A stretch of DNA of 64,000 nt from Paenibacillus rhizophilus (lineage in GTDB: Bacteria; Bacillota; Bacilli; Paenibacillales; Paenibacillaceae): assembly GCF_003854965.1 (NCBI RefSeq), contig NZ_RQPI01000001.1, positions 806,001 to 870,000 of the forward strand, given 5' to 3'. Made by a program: the position numbers and the translations under genes. Positions within the stretch are counted from its first letter, which is position 1. Every line of letters starts with the position of its first letter. Under the pieces are notes generated by a model. It saw only the letters and a list, made by a program, of their open reading frames with translations, searched no databases and had not been told where the DNA came from. Shown piece after piece: positions 18,029-26,144 of the stretch.

Positions 18029-19636
18029 TTGGAACGTGTAAATTGCGAATGCGGTCATGTTAATCCATACGGAACCATTCTTTGTGAGTCTTGCGGGAAA
18101 CAAGTTGGTAAAGAACTATCGGAAAAGTCGGTTGATCTGCGTTATGAAGGAAGTGCAAGACGTTCACAAACCTATAAAAAAACACCACTTGACAGGATTT
18201 GGAACTTTTTCTCATCCGTTAAAGTAGGAGTGGGCATTATTGCTCTTATTTTAATCGCTTCTATGATTGGAACCATTTTTCCTCAGCAAATGTATATCCC
18301 GCAAAATGTTGTGCCGGAAGATTTCTATCGGGATAGGTACGGTTTTTTAGGCCAAATCTATTATCAGTTGGGTTTTAACAGGCTGTATGAATCCTGGTGG
18401 TATTTTCTGCTGCTGGCGGCTTTGGGAATATCGCTTGTGATTGCGAGTTTAGACCGGGTTGTTCCGCTATATTTTGCTTTGAAAAATCAAGGAGTAACGC
18501 GGCATGAAAGCTTTATGCGCAGACAACGTCTTTTCAGTGAAACCAAAGTGACTGAGAAATCAGATAAACAGTTAGACTTTGTAATATCCAAACTAAGGAA
18601 TAAACGGTACCGTATTCGGGAAGAGAATGGGAATTTTCTGGCTGAGAAAAATCGATTTTCAAGATGGGGACCGTATGTTAATCACGCTGGCCTGATTATC
18701 TTCCTAATTGGAGGAATGCTTCGATTTATACCGGGAATGTATATAGACGAAACGCTTTGGATTCGTGATGGTGAAACCAGTGTTATTCTGGGAACCAGTG
18801 GAAAGTACTATTTAAGCAGTGACAAGTTTATTCTGGAAACCTATCCAAAAGGTCAAGAGAATGTCGTTAAAAATTATCAAACGAATGTGACCTTGTATGA
18901 ACGTAAAGGAGAAATCCTTTATGGAGACACACCAAGGCTCGTAAAGGTGAAAGATGAGCAAATCAAAGTGAACCATCCTTTAAGACATGATGCCTTTGCT
19001 CTTTACCAGGTTTCCTACCAATTAAATGAACTTAATAAGATGACCTTTAGTTTAGTTGATAAGAAGACTGAAAAGAGCTTCGGTCGGATTACGATCGATT
19101 TGTTAAATCCAGAAAAAAGCTATGATCTGGGCAATGAATATAAGGTTGAGATTTTGGAATATTTTCCGGATTTCTATTTCGATGGGCAAGGTCAGCCGGC
19201 AACAAAATCACAAATTCCTGATAATCCAGCTTTTGTCTTTAACATGATATCTCCCGAAAACCCGGTTGGAGAAAAAAGTTTTGTTGCTATTCGAAACACC
19301 ATTGAACCGGGCGGAGATAATCAATTACAAATGAAATTTGAAAACGTTGAAATGAAAAATGTATCCGCCCTTGCCGTTCGTAAAGACAATACGTTATGGA
19401 TTCTTGGAGTGGGAGGAGCCATTTTCATGATTGGGGTTATCCAAGGGATGTACTGGAACCATCGGAGAATATGGATCAGGAGAAGTGGTGACGCCATATT
19501 CATTGCGGGCCATGCCAATAAAAATTGGTACGGTATCCAAAATGAAATAAACCCTATTTTAAAAGAAACCGGTCTTCAAGAATTAACGGATCAAACAGAC
19601 AGAAAAAGCGAAAACAAGGTAGAAGGGGGAGAATAA
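18029..19636 (+). CDS. resB: Cytochrome c biogenesis protein ResB (System II), with N-terminal zinc ribbon
   Basis: About 535 aa from a TTG start with AGGGAG 9 nt upstream. The N-terminus has a zinc ribbon, [10 protein letters not shown]...CESCGK, unusual on ResB. The ResB core follows: TM1 near [22 protein letters not shown]2 [21 protein letters not shown]3 [18 protein letters not shown] with a conserved His, a large extracytoplasmic domain, and a last TM ([19 protein letters not shown]). ResB with ResC delivers haem to apocytochrome c outside the membrane. Placement after a c-type P460 gene suggests a dedicated assembly unit rather than the housekeeping copy. Confidence 0.88.
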   Translation: MERVNCECGHVNPYGTILCESCGKQVGKELSEKSVDLRYEGSARRSQTYKKTPLDRIWNFFSSVKVGVGIIALILIASMIGTIFPQQMYIPQNVVPEDFYRDRYGFLGQIYYQLGFNRLYESWWYFLLLAALGISLVIASLDRVVPLYFALKNQGVTRHESFMRRQRLFSETKVTEKSDKQLDFVISKLRNKRYRIREENGNFLAEKNRFSRWGPYVNHAGLIIFLIGGMLRFIPGMYIDETLWIRDGETSVILGTSGKYYLSSDKFILETYPKGQENVVKNYQTNVTLYERKGEILYGDTPRLVKVKDEQIKVNHPLRHDAFALYQVSYQLNELNKMTFSLVDKKTEKSFGRITIDLLNPEKSYDLGNEYKVEILEYFPDFYFDGQGQPATKSQIPDNPAFVFNMISPENPVGEKSFVAIRNTIEPGGDNQLQMKFENVEMKNVSALAVRKDNTLWILGVGGAIFMIGVIQGMYWNHRRIWIRRSGDAIFIAGHANKNWYGIQNEINPILKETGLQELTDQTDRKSENKVEGGE

Positions 19637-20811
19637 TGATCGCTTTTAGCAGTAACCTGCTTTATGCAGCATTCTTTCTATATTTAATTTCAACCTTTCT
19701 GTTTGGCGGAGCTATTCGTGATCGAAGAAAACAATACGAAAAACCAAGTAAATGGGCTGCAGCCGCAATAAGCGTGACTATTCTGGGCTTTGTTACACAT
19801 CTGGGTTATTTTATCACTAGATGGATGGCTTCCGGACACGCGCCAGTTAGCAATATGTTCGAGTTCGTAACAGCTTTTTCTATGATGTTTGTGCTGGGAT
19901 TTATCATCCTTTATTTTTTATACAAAGTGTCCATCCTGGGGTTATTCACTTTACCGATTACCTTATTAATGATTTCCTATGGGAGCCTGTTCCCTACAAA
20001 TGTTTCTCCATTAATCCCGGCATTACAATCGGATTGGCTAGCTATTCATGTAACCACAACGGCACTGGGTTCCGCTGTTTTAGCCAGCAGCTTTATTGCA
20101 GGTATCATTTATTTACTTCGTTCCGTTGACCAAACGAAACGATCCATGAAAACCTTCTGGCTTGAGGTGATCATGTACTCCATGGTGGCAACACTTGCTT
20201 TTATAGTCATTACTTTGGTTTTTAGAGGATTACAATATGAAGCAGTTTATAGGTGGGTCGATCATAATGGCCAAGAGACGGAAACCACTTACAGTCTTCC
20301 TTCACTTATAGGACCTAATCAAGGTGAGCTGCTTACTGAAGGCAGGATGGAGGCTTTAGCCTATGTACCGGCTGTTATTGACGCAGCAAAACTAAATACA
20401 GTCATTTGGTCTGCAGTTACGGGTTTACTTTTGTACTTCATACTAAGACTGATGTTCAGGAAAAGAATTTCTGCAGCTCTTCAGCCGTTAACGAAGAATA
20501 TTAAGCTTGATTTGGTTGATGAAATAGGATACAGGTCGGTAGCCATTGGATTTCCGATATTTACTTTGGGTGCGCTCATTTTTGCGATGATTTGGGCTCA
20601 AATCGCTTGGACGCGTTTTTGGGGGTGGGATCCCAAGGAAGTATGGGCTCTGATTACATGGTTATTTTATGCTGGATATTTGCATTTGCGGCTCTCCAGG
20701 GGGTGGCAGGGTGAAAGATCAGCATGGCTTGGAGTCATCGGTTTTGGAATCATTATTTTCAACCTGGTTTTTGTGAATCTGATTATCGCCGGACTGCACT
20801 CTTACGCCTAA
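19636..20811 (+). CDS. resC: Cytochrome c biogenesis protein ResC/CcsA (haem handling)
   Basis: 391 aa with about eight membrane helices. The tryptophan-rich WWD-type motif [18 protein letters not shown] lies near residue 330, with a flanking His (GYLHLRL) and earlier conserved His residues. This is the CcsA/ResC haem-delivery subunit of System II. Its ATG overlaps the resB stop (TAATG), a sign of translational coupling. An insertion of roughly 60 residues ([19 protein letters not shown] and onward) sits between helices on the outer side. Confidence 0.9.
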   Translation: MIAFSSNLLYAAFFLYLISTFLFGGAIRDRRKQYEKPSKWAAAAISVTILGFVTHLGYFITRWMASGHAPVSNMFEFVTAFSMMFVLGFIILYFLYKVSILGLFTLPITLLMISYGSLFPTNVSPLIPALQSDWLAIHVTTTALGSAVLASSFIAGIIYLLRSVDQTKRSMKTFWLEVIMYSMVATLAFIVITLVFRGLQYEAVYRWVDHNGQETETTYSLPSLIGPNQGELLTEGRMEALAYVPAVIDAAKLNTVIWSAVTGLLLYFILRLMFRKRISAALQPLTKNIKLDLVDEIGYRSVAIGFPIFTLGALIFAMIWAQIAWTRFWGWDPKEVWALITWLFYAGYLHLRLSRGWQGERSAWLGVIGFGIIIFNLVFVNLIIAGLHSYA

Positions 20812-20822
20812 AGGAGGTTCAG

Positions 20823-21350
20823 ATGAGGAACAGAAAGACCAGATTTATTCTTCGCGCGAGTCTGCTGCTTATTATGATTTCAGCTATAACTTACACACTG
20901 TATCAACATTTTTTTACTGAAAAAATTCGGGTTCAGGCAGGAGATCAAGCGCCTAATTTTGTCCTTGAAGATATGCAAGGAAATAAAGTTCAACTTTCAG
21001 ACTTCAAGGGAAGAGGGGTTTTTTTGAATTTCTGGGGGACATGGTGCAAACCATGCGAGCAGGAAATGCCTTATATGGAGAGCCAGTATAAACGCTATAA
21101 AAACCTTGGTGTAGAAATATTGGCTGTTAATATTGCGGAAAGCGACATTGCCATTGAATCTTTCGTGGAAAGACATGGACTTACATTCCCGGTTCTGAAA
21201 GATAAGGATCAAGCAGTCACTGAAGCTTATGATATTATCCCAATTCCGACTTCATTCTTGATTGATAAGAACGGAACTATTCAAAAGGTTATAACCGGCC
21301 CTATGACTGAAAAAGATATAGCAAATTACATGGAATTAATAAAACCGTGA
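20823..21350 (+). CDS. resA: Thiol-disulfide oxidoreductase ResA
   Basis: 175 aa. The start at 20823 has AAAGGAGG 6 nt upstream; the in-frame region upstream overlaps resC and has no homology. An N-terminal membrane anchor (FILRASLLLIMISAITYTLY) precedes a thioredoxin fold with the active site GTWCKPCEQEMP and cis-Pro IPIPTSFLID. ResA reduces the CxxCH cysteines of apocytochrome c outside the membrane. It completes a resB-resC-resA set behind the P460 gene, in a different order from the resABC of Bacillus. Confidence 0.92.
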   Translation: MRNRKTRFILRASLLLIMISAITYTLYQHFFTEKIRVQAGDQAPNFVLEDMQGNKVQLSDFKGRGVFLNFWGTWCKPCEQEMPYMESQYKRYKNLGVEILAVNIAESDIAIESFVERHGLTFPVLKDKDQAVTEAYDIIPIPTSFLIDKNGTIQKVITGPMTEKDIANYMELIKP

Positions 21351-21369
21351 TCATACCAAGTATTAATTA

Positions 21370-21879
21370 GTGGGACAGTTAAATTTGTTCTTAGCATTTG
21401 GTGCCGGAATGTTATCATTCATATCCCCTTGTTCATTGCCTCTGTATCCAGCCTTTGTATCGTATATCACTGGAATGTCAGTCCATAGCCTGAAGACAGA
21501 ACGAGGGATTTTAAGAATTAATGCTTATATCAATACGATCCTGTTTTTGCTGGGGTTTTCCATTATTTTCTTGGCTTTAGGCTTGTCAACGTCTTTCATT
21601 GGAAACTTTTTTGCTGAGTATCATGATGTTTTAAGGCAAATAGGCGCTATTTTGATGGTGTTCTTTGGTTTGGTCCTTACAGGTATGCTTAAATTTGACT
21701 TTTTACTTTCAAGCAAGAAAATCCACTTTCAAAAGAAGCCTGCGGGATATGCTGGGTCTATACTTATCGGCATCGGTTTTGCGGCCGGATGGACCCCGTG
21801 TACAGGTCCCATACTTGCAGGTGTTATTGCTTTAGGTGTCTCGGACCCAGGAAGAGGTCTGCTGTATATGATGTCCTAA
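21370..21879 (+). pseudogene. ccdA: CcdA-type thiol electron transporter, C-terminally truncated
   Basis: 169 aa from a GTG start, whereas CcdA is normally about 235 aa. The two conserved membrane cysteines are present (FISPCSLPLYPAF and GWTPCTGPILAG). The protein stops straight after GLLYMMS, where the family continues with two more helices. The next gene starts 15 nt later, so a deletion probably removed the ccdA 3' end. CcdA passes reducing equivalents from thioredoxin to ResA; whether this shortened form works is doubtful but possible, so calling it a pseudogene is tentative. Confidence 0.72.
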
Positions 21880-21893
21880 GGGTTGAGGTGACC

Positions 21894-22986
21894 ATGTTGA
21901 AAAAAGCCCAGAGCATTATAATGATCATTCTGTTGCTTGTTGGATGTTCTTTTAAGGAACAACAAAATACAATAGGTAACACTCAAGCCACTGAAAGTAC
22001 CCAAAATGCAGAAAGTAATTTAAATGTAGAAATAATTGCGGAAAATCTTGAGGTTCCTTGGGTCGATAGAAAAAGAAGGGGATACTTTTTATTTGTCAGA
22101 AAGACCAGGAGTCATTATTAGAATCGAAAATGGAAAAGTGGACAGGCAGAAGGTAGAGCTTAAGAACCGGCTATCGACAGCTTCGGAGGCAGGTTTACTA
22201 GGATTTGTACTCGCTCCTGATTTTCAGGAATCGAATCTGGCTTATGCATATTATTCGTATGAAGATAACTCCGAACGAATTAACCGTATTGTAACACTCC
22301 GTTTGGATGATGGCGTTTGGAGCGAAAACAATGTGCTTCTTGATCGTATTCCAAGCGGTCCTGCGCATCATGGGGGAAGACTTAAAATTGGACCTGACGG
22401 AAAACTTTATGCAACAGCCGGAGATGCTTATGAGTCTGAGGTTGCACAAGATCTCGATTCATTGGGAGAGAAAATTTTAAGAATCAATCTGGATGGATCG
22501 GTTCCGAGTGACAATCCTTATCCCAATTCCTATGTCTATAGTTATGGACACCGAAATCCTCAAGGATTAGCCTGGTCGACTGATGGAAAGCTGTATGCCA
22601 GTGAGCACGGAAACAGTCAGAATGATGAGATAAATCATATAGAACCCGGTCAGAATTATGGCTGGCCGATCATTGAAGGAAACGAAGAAAAGAGTAGGAT
22701 GGTCTCACCGCTATACACTTCTGGAGATGCAACTACGTGGGCGCCATCTGGTATGGACTATGATAATAACAAATTGTATATTGCTGCCTTGAGAGGGACT
22801 GCCGTTTTAGAATTTGACCTTAACACAGGTGAACACCGCAGTGTTATTACCGGGCTTGGAAGAATTCGAGATGTAAGAATTGAAGATAACTTTCTTTATT
22901 TCATCAGTAATAATAGTGACGGCCGTGGAGACCCACAGGAGAATGATGATAAGCTGTACAGAATTTCACTTACAGATTTTGATTAA
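21894..22986 (+). pseudogene. PQQ-type glucose/sorbosone dehydrogenase-like lipoprotein, one-base frameshift
   Basis: The first frame gives a lipoprotein signal (LLLVGCSFKE) and a short linker, then reads ENLEVPW before leaving the family. The next frame continues SIEKEGDTFYLSERPGVI and runs to 22986 through typical glucose/sorbosone dehydrogenase blades (GLLGFVLAPDF, PAHHGGRLKIGPDGKLYAT, YSYGHRNPQGLAW, ASEHGNSQNDEIN, GQNYGWP). The shift falls at GGG (22060-22062), where GG would restore one reading frame. Restored length is about 363 aa. It follows the truncated ccdA and would be an extracytoplasmic sugar dehydrogenase or a YliI-like protein. Confidence 0.82.
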
Positions 22987-23088
22987 ACCCTATTGAAACT
23001 TATCTGGGCAGAGATTTAATGTTTGTACTGAAAATAGAAGAGGAGCTATTAGTGATTTCTTAAACAACAAAATGAAAAAGGTGAGAAC

Positions 23089-23286
23089 ATGAGCGATCCG
23101 TATGAAAGAGAAAGCATGCAGAATAAAATTGTGAAATTAGAGGATTTAATCTTATCTCAACTCCAAGAAATCATATCTTTGAGGCTCGAAAATAAATCTC
23201 TTCGTGAGCAATTAGAACACAGGAGTATTACGAGCAAAGAGGAACGCTTACTTCGAAATGGCGAAAGCAATTCTCCAAGAATATGA
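23089..23286 (+). CDS. Small coiled-coil protein of unknown function
   Basis: 65 aa, highly charged, with a heptad-like pattern of leucines and isoleucines (KIVKLEDLILSQLQEIISL, then LRLENKSLREQLE) predicting one coiled coil. AAAGGTG lies 6 nt before the ATG. No membrane segment or known domain was recognised. It lies between the sugar dehydrogenase remnant and a terminator. It may be a genuine small gene; coding evidence is limited to ribosome site, composition and following terminator. Confidence 0.5.
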   Translation: MSDPYERESMQNKIVKLEDLILSQLQEIISLRLENKSLREQLEHRSITSKEERLLRNGESNSPRI

Positions 23287-23324
23287 ACAAGACAAATACA
23301 AATAAAAATTGATTGAAGCCTAGC

Positions 23325-23361
23325 AAGGAGTAGTTTACCAGTGCAACTGCTTCTTTTTTTT
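23325..23361 (+). terminator. Terminator after the small coiled-coil gene
   Basis: The stem AAGGAGTAGTT...AACTGCTTCTT, with two G-U pairs on the plus-strand RNA, is followed by a T tract. The wobble pairs favour plus-strand use over the convergent tetR. Confidence 0.65.
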
Positions 23362-23368
23362 ATCAATA

Positions 23369-23911
23369 CTACGATAGGTTCTTCTCTAGTATATTCCCCA
23401 CTTGTTCTTCCATGATATGTGGTGGATAGGGCATTTCATACTTAAACCACCATTCCACAAGTCCCACATATGCTGGTGCAAAAAATTGGACAAGAACATC
23501 CTCGCTTAATCCGCTCTTTTTCCCTTCGGTCATCTCCCATCCATTGCGTATATCCTCGATAACAAACTCAAGGAATCTTTTGCGAAAAAATGGAGCTCCT
23601 TTACTAGCCGGCATCACCGAAAAGAAGGAATATTTTTCTTCAAAGTACTCGAACCAACTGAAATTGCCTTCTGAAGAAGTCGATTCAGATTCGCAAATTT
23701 CTCGGAGTTCATTAATGTGCTCTTCAATGAGCTTATCCAATAAATCAAATTTATCTGTGTAATGAAGATAGATCGTTTTTCGGCTAACATTTGCTCGATC
23801 CGAGATTTCCTGGATTGTGATGGAATCAAAATCTTTTTCCGTCACCAATTCAACAACAGCTTTTTTGATTGCTTCTTGAGTTTTCAGTATTCGTCGATCC
23901 ACTTTAGCCAT
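23369..23911 (-). CDS. TetR-family regulator, paralogue of the 14691-15233 protein
   Basis: 180 aa, MAKVDRRILKTQEAIKKAVV. The HTH ITIQEISDRANVSRKTIYLHY differs from the first TetR at only a few positions, including N/S and G/K near the recognition helix. The C-terminal VEWWFKYEMPYPPHIMEEQV matches the same ligand-domain subgroup. The near-identical HTH suggests it could bind the same or a related operator, but no copy of the repeated module lies in its own promoter region. Its target genes are unknown. Confidence 0.87.
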   Translation of the reverse strand: MAKVDRRILKTQEAIKKAVVELVTEKDFDSITIQEISDRANVSRKTIYLHYTDKFDLLDKLIEEHINELREICESESTSSEGNFSWFEYFEEKYSFFSVMPASKGAPFFRKRFLEFVIEDIRNGWEMTEGKKSGLSEDVLVQFFAPAYVGLVEWWFKYEMPYPPHIMEEQVGNILEKNLS

Positions 23912-24194
23912 ATGAGAACCACCAATACTCCAAGCGGCTTTGTTGTAGAATTAAGTGCAATGTAGAGGGTCCTGAAATATAAAGTGGGTAGATTTGTGTC
24001 ATATGAAGCTTACCAAGCCTGAGCTGGTTGATTTATTGATTCGATTGGAATAGTACATTGCGCATCAGAATCAGCACTGGTTGAAAAACGAATTTGAGAA
24101 GTTTAAGTGATCAAGAGTTTGAAAAGCGCCACCTCGAGAAGTGGCAAACCGATCTTGTTTTTTTAGAATTATCTGAATATAATTAAAGTAAAAT
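23912..24194. other. Intergenic region with a short decayed reading frame
   Basis: A frame from 24003 reads MKLTKPELVDLLIRLE, then a stop, then YIAHQNQHWLKNEFEKFK, apparently a tiny decayed helical gene. A hairpin, GCCACCTCGAGAAGTGGC, follows near 24127, with a T run about 10 nt beyond. Nothing else is supportable. Confidence 0.3.
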
Positions 24195-24305
24195 TTTGGT
24201 GTGTGTAACTGGCGTAAACGTGGTGAACCACGAGGGAGCACACAGAATAACAGCCGTTCGCCTGGGTAAAGTATTTGGACTTAAGTTCGAATACTTTTTT
24301 ATTTT
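24195..24305 (+). promoter_or_regulatory. ZTP riboswitch (pfl motif) with terminator expression platform
   Basis: The conserved pfl pieces appear in order: GTGTGTAACTGGCG, a hairpin ACGTGGTGAACCACG, GGGAGC, a short linker, and the pseudoknot/binding part CCGTTCGCCTGGGTAAA. It is followed at once by a terminator (AAGTATTTGGACT paired with AGTTCGAATACTT, two wobbles, 24269-24296, then T6). ZTP binding normally prevents termination and turns on one-carbon/purine genes; the next gene is an AICAR transformylase, exactly the expected target. Confidence 0.92.
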
Positions 24306-24333
24306 GCGAAATTCTGAAAGGGGATAAGTTTAG

Positions 24334-25497
24334 ATGGAAATTGCTCTACGGTATGGAATGAACCCGCATCAAAAAAAGGCAAAAATATACTCTACAGGAA
24401 CAGTGCCCATAAAGATATTGAATGGTGATGCAAGTTACATAAACTTTTTAGATGCACTAAATGCTTTTCAGCTTGTTCGGGAACTTAGACGATGTATCGG
24501 TCAACCCTCAGCAGCCTCGTTTAAGCATGTAAGTCCAGCTGGTGCAGCTATTTATTCCCCGTTAAGTGAGTCACTTGTCAAATCTTATTTCGTAGAAGGT
24601 CTGGAACTATCTCCTTTGGCTACTGCGTACGCAAGAGCCAGAGGGGCGGACCGAATGTCTTCGTTTGGTGACTGTGCAGCTTTTAGCGATCGGGTCGATG
24701 TGACCGTAGCGAATTTACTCAAAAAAGAGGTCTCCGATATCATTGTTGCACCAGGATATGATGAAGATGCTTTGACACTTCTAAAAAAGAAAAAGAACGG
24801 AAAATACCTCATCATAGAGATCGATCCGGACTACATACCTGATCCGATCGAAACAAGATCTGTGTTCGGTATCACGATGGAGCAAGATCGAAATGATGTA
24901 GAGATTTCAGAGGAACTCTTTAAGAACATTGTAACAACACAACAAATAATTCCCGATAACGCCAAGAGGGATCTTCTCGTTGCTCTGATTACCCTCAAAT
25001 ACACTCAGTCCAATTCCGTTTGTTTTGCGTTGGATGGCCAGACAATTGGAGTTGGCGCAGGGCAGCAATCACGAATTCATTGTACACGACTTGCGGCGGG
25101 AAAAGCGGACAATTGGTGGCTAAGGCAGCATCCGATTGTACACCAAATGGATTTCCGTGCCGGAATCTCCCGTTCGGAGGTAAATAATGCGATTGACGGC
25201 TGGATTAATGAGGACTTTACACTTGCCGAAGAAAAACAGTGGACACAATATTTTAACGTGGTACCTGATCGGCTTACGAAAACTGAGAAGCAAAATTGGC
25301 TAAGAGGCTTAAAAGATGTTTCCTATGTTTCCGACGCTTTTCTGCCTTTCCGTGATAATATTGATCGAGCTGCTCAAAGTGGTGTCAGGTACTTGGTTCA
25401 AACCGGAAATTCACTGCGTGATGATCAGGTCATAGAGGCAGCAAACGAAAACGGAATGGTGATGGCCAATTCGGGTATCCGATTGTTTCATCATTAA
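24334..25497 (+). CDS. Stand-alone AICAR transformylase (phosphoribosylaminoimidazolecarboxamide formyltransferase)
   Basis: 387 aa corresponding to the AICARFT half of bifunctional PurH, without the IMP cyclohydrolase domain. Family motifs include LRYGMNPHQKKAK at the N-terminus, ASFKHVSPAGAA with the catalytic Lys-His pair, TLKYTQSNSVCFA, IGVGAGQQSRIHCTRLA and VQTGNSLRDDQVIEAANENG. It transfers formyl from 10-formyl-THF to AICAR (ZMP) in purine synthesis. The upstream ZTP riboswitch senses the same pathway intermediate, so it is likely induced when folate runs short. It is a monocistronic accessory copy; the main purH is presumably elsewhere. Confidence 0.93.
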   Translation: MEIALRYGMNPHQKKAKIYSTGTVPIKILNGDASYINFLDALNAFQLVRELRRCIGQPSAASFKHVSPAGAAIYSPLSESLVKSYFVEGLELSPLATAYARARGADRMSSFGDCAAFSDRVDVTVANLLKKEVSDIIVAPGYDEDALTLLKKKKNGKYLIIEIDPDYIPDPIETRSVFGITMEQDRNDVEISEELFKNIVTTQQIIPDNAKRDLLVALITLKYTQSNSVCFALDGQTIGVGAGQQSRIHCTRLAAGKADNWWLRQHPIVHQMDFRAGISRSEVNNAIDGWINEDFTLAEEKQWTQYFNVVPDRLTKTEKQNWLRGLKDVSYVSDAFLPFRDNIDRAAQSGVRYLVQTGNSLRDDQVIEAANENGMVMANSGIRLFHH

Positions 25498-25514
25498 ATT
25501 TACATACTTCAGTG

Positions 25515-25928
25515 TTAAGTTTGTTGCACTACATTATATGCCTCATTTAAATCTTTTTCATAGTTAGCTTTTTTGTGCTCAATAAGAGCCAGTTGTGCCT
25601 CAATCTCGTGTTTTTTGGCTAAAAGTAGTTCTTCTTGGTCTAAGACAATGGAGTATTTCTCTTTCAGTTCCATTTTATCTTCCCTTGAGAGGCCGAGATA
25701 ATGGTGGATCATATCAATTCCCATTCCTGTGCTTCTCATACATTGAATCATTCTCAATCTCATGATTTGATCATCAGAGAACAGGCGGATGTTATTCTTA
25801 TCTCGCGCTACACCTTGCAGCAAACCGATATCTTCATAATAACGGATTGTTGGTTTGGGTAGGTTAGTTATTTTGGATACTTCCTTAATTGAGTATTGGG
25901 GTTCGGTTCCATAAATAAATTCTTCCAT
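25515..25928 (-). CDS. MerR-family regulator of the divergent aldehyde dehydrogenase
   Basis: 137 aa. The N-terminal winged helix is YSIKEVSKITNLPKPTIRYY, then EDIGLLQGVARDKNNIRLFS, with a C-terminal dimerisation coiled coil. No metal-binding cysteine cluster is present, so it belongs with the organic-inducer or aldehyde-type MerR proteins (AdhR-like) rather than the metal sensors. It is divergent from the aldehyde dehydrogenase gene. Two identical 15-bp palindromes lie between the genes, one per promoter. Confidence 0.88.
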   Translation of the reverse strand: MEEFIYGTEPQYSIKEVSKITNLPKPTIRYYEDIGLLQGVARDKNNIRLFSDDQIMRLRMIQCMRSTGMGIDMIHHYLGLSREDKMELKEKYSIVLDQEELLLAKKHEIEAQLALIEHKKANYEKDLNEAYNVVQQT

Positions 25929-25953
25929 ATTATTTCTCTCCTATATCCCTTTG

Positions 25954-25968
25954 TTCAAGTTACTTGAA
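25954..25968. promoter_or_regulatory. MerR operator, regulator side
   Basis: TTCAAGTTACTTGAA, 26 nt upstream of the merR start, is identical to the site inside the aldehyde dehydrogenase promoter. Autoregulation is likely. Confidence 0.75.
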
Positions 25969-26067
25969 TATACAAAAATTACGATAACATATGAGTGGAA
26001 GAAGAACAAGTCATGCTTATTAGAGTTTAATAGATAGTTTCCACGAAAATTTTTTTAAAAATAATAT

Positions 26068-26098
26068 TTGACTTCAAGTTACTTGAACTGAGTATAGT
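26068..26098 (+). promoter_or_regulatory. MerR-type promoter with 19-bp spacer and internal operator
   Basis: -35 TTGACT (26068-26073), a 19-bp spacer and -10 TATAGT (26093-26098). The palindrome TTCAAGTTACTTGAA (26073-26087) fills the spacer. The overlong 19-bp spacer with a central operator is the hallmark of promoters activated by MerR through DNA distortion. Confidence 0.88.
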
Positions 26099-26144
26099 GA
26101 TTCACGAAGCAAGTAATCATAAATATCTCATAGGAGGTAAATGG

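Noticed and set aside
26097..26144. Upstream start for the aldehyde dehydrogenase
   Set aside because: The codon lies inside the -10 of the MerR-type promoter; 26145 has a perfect ribosome site.
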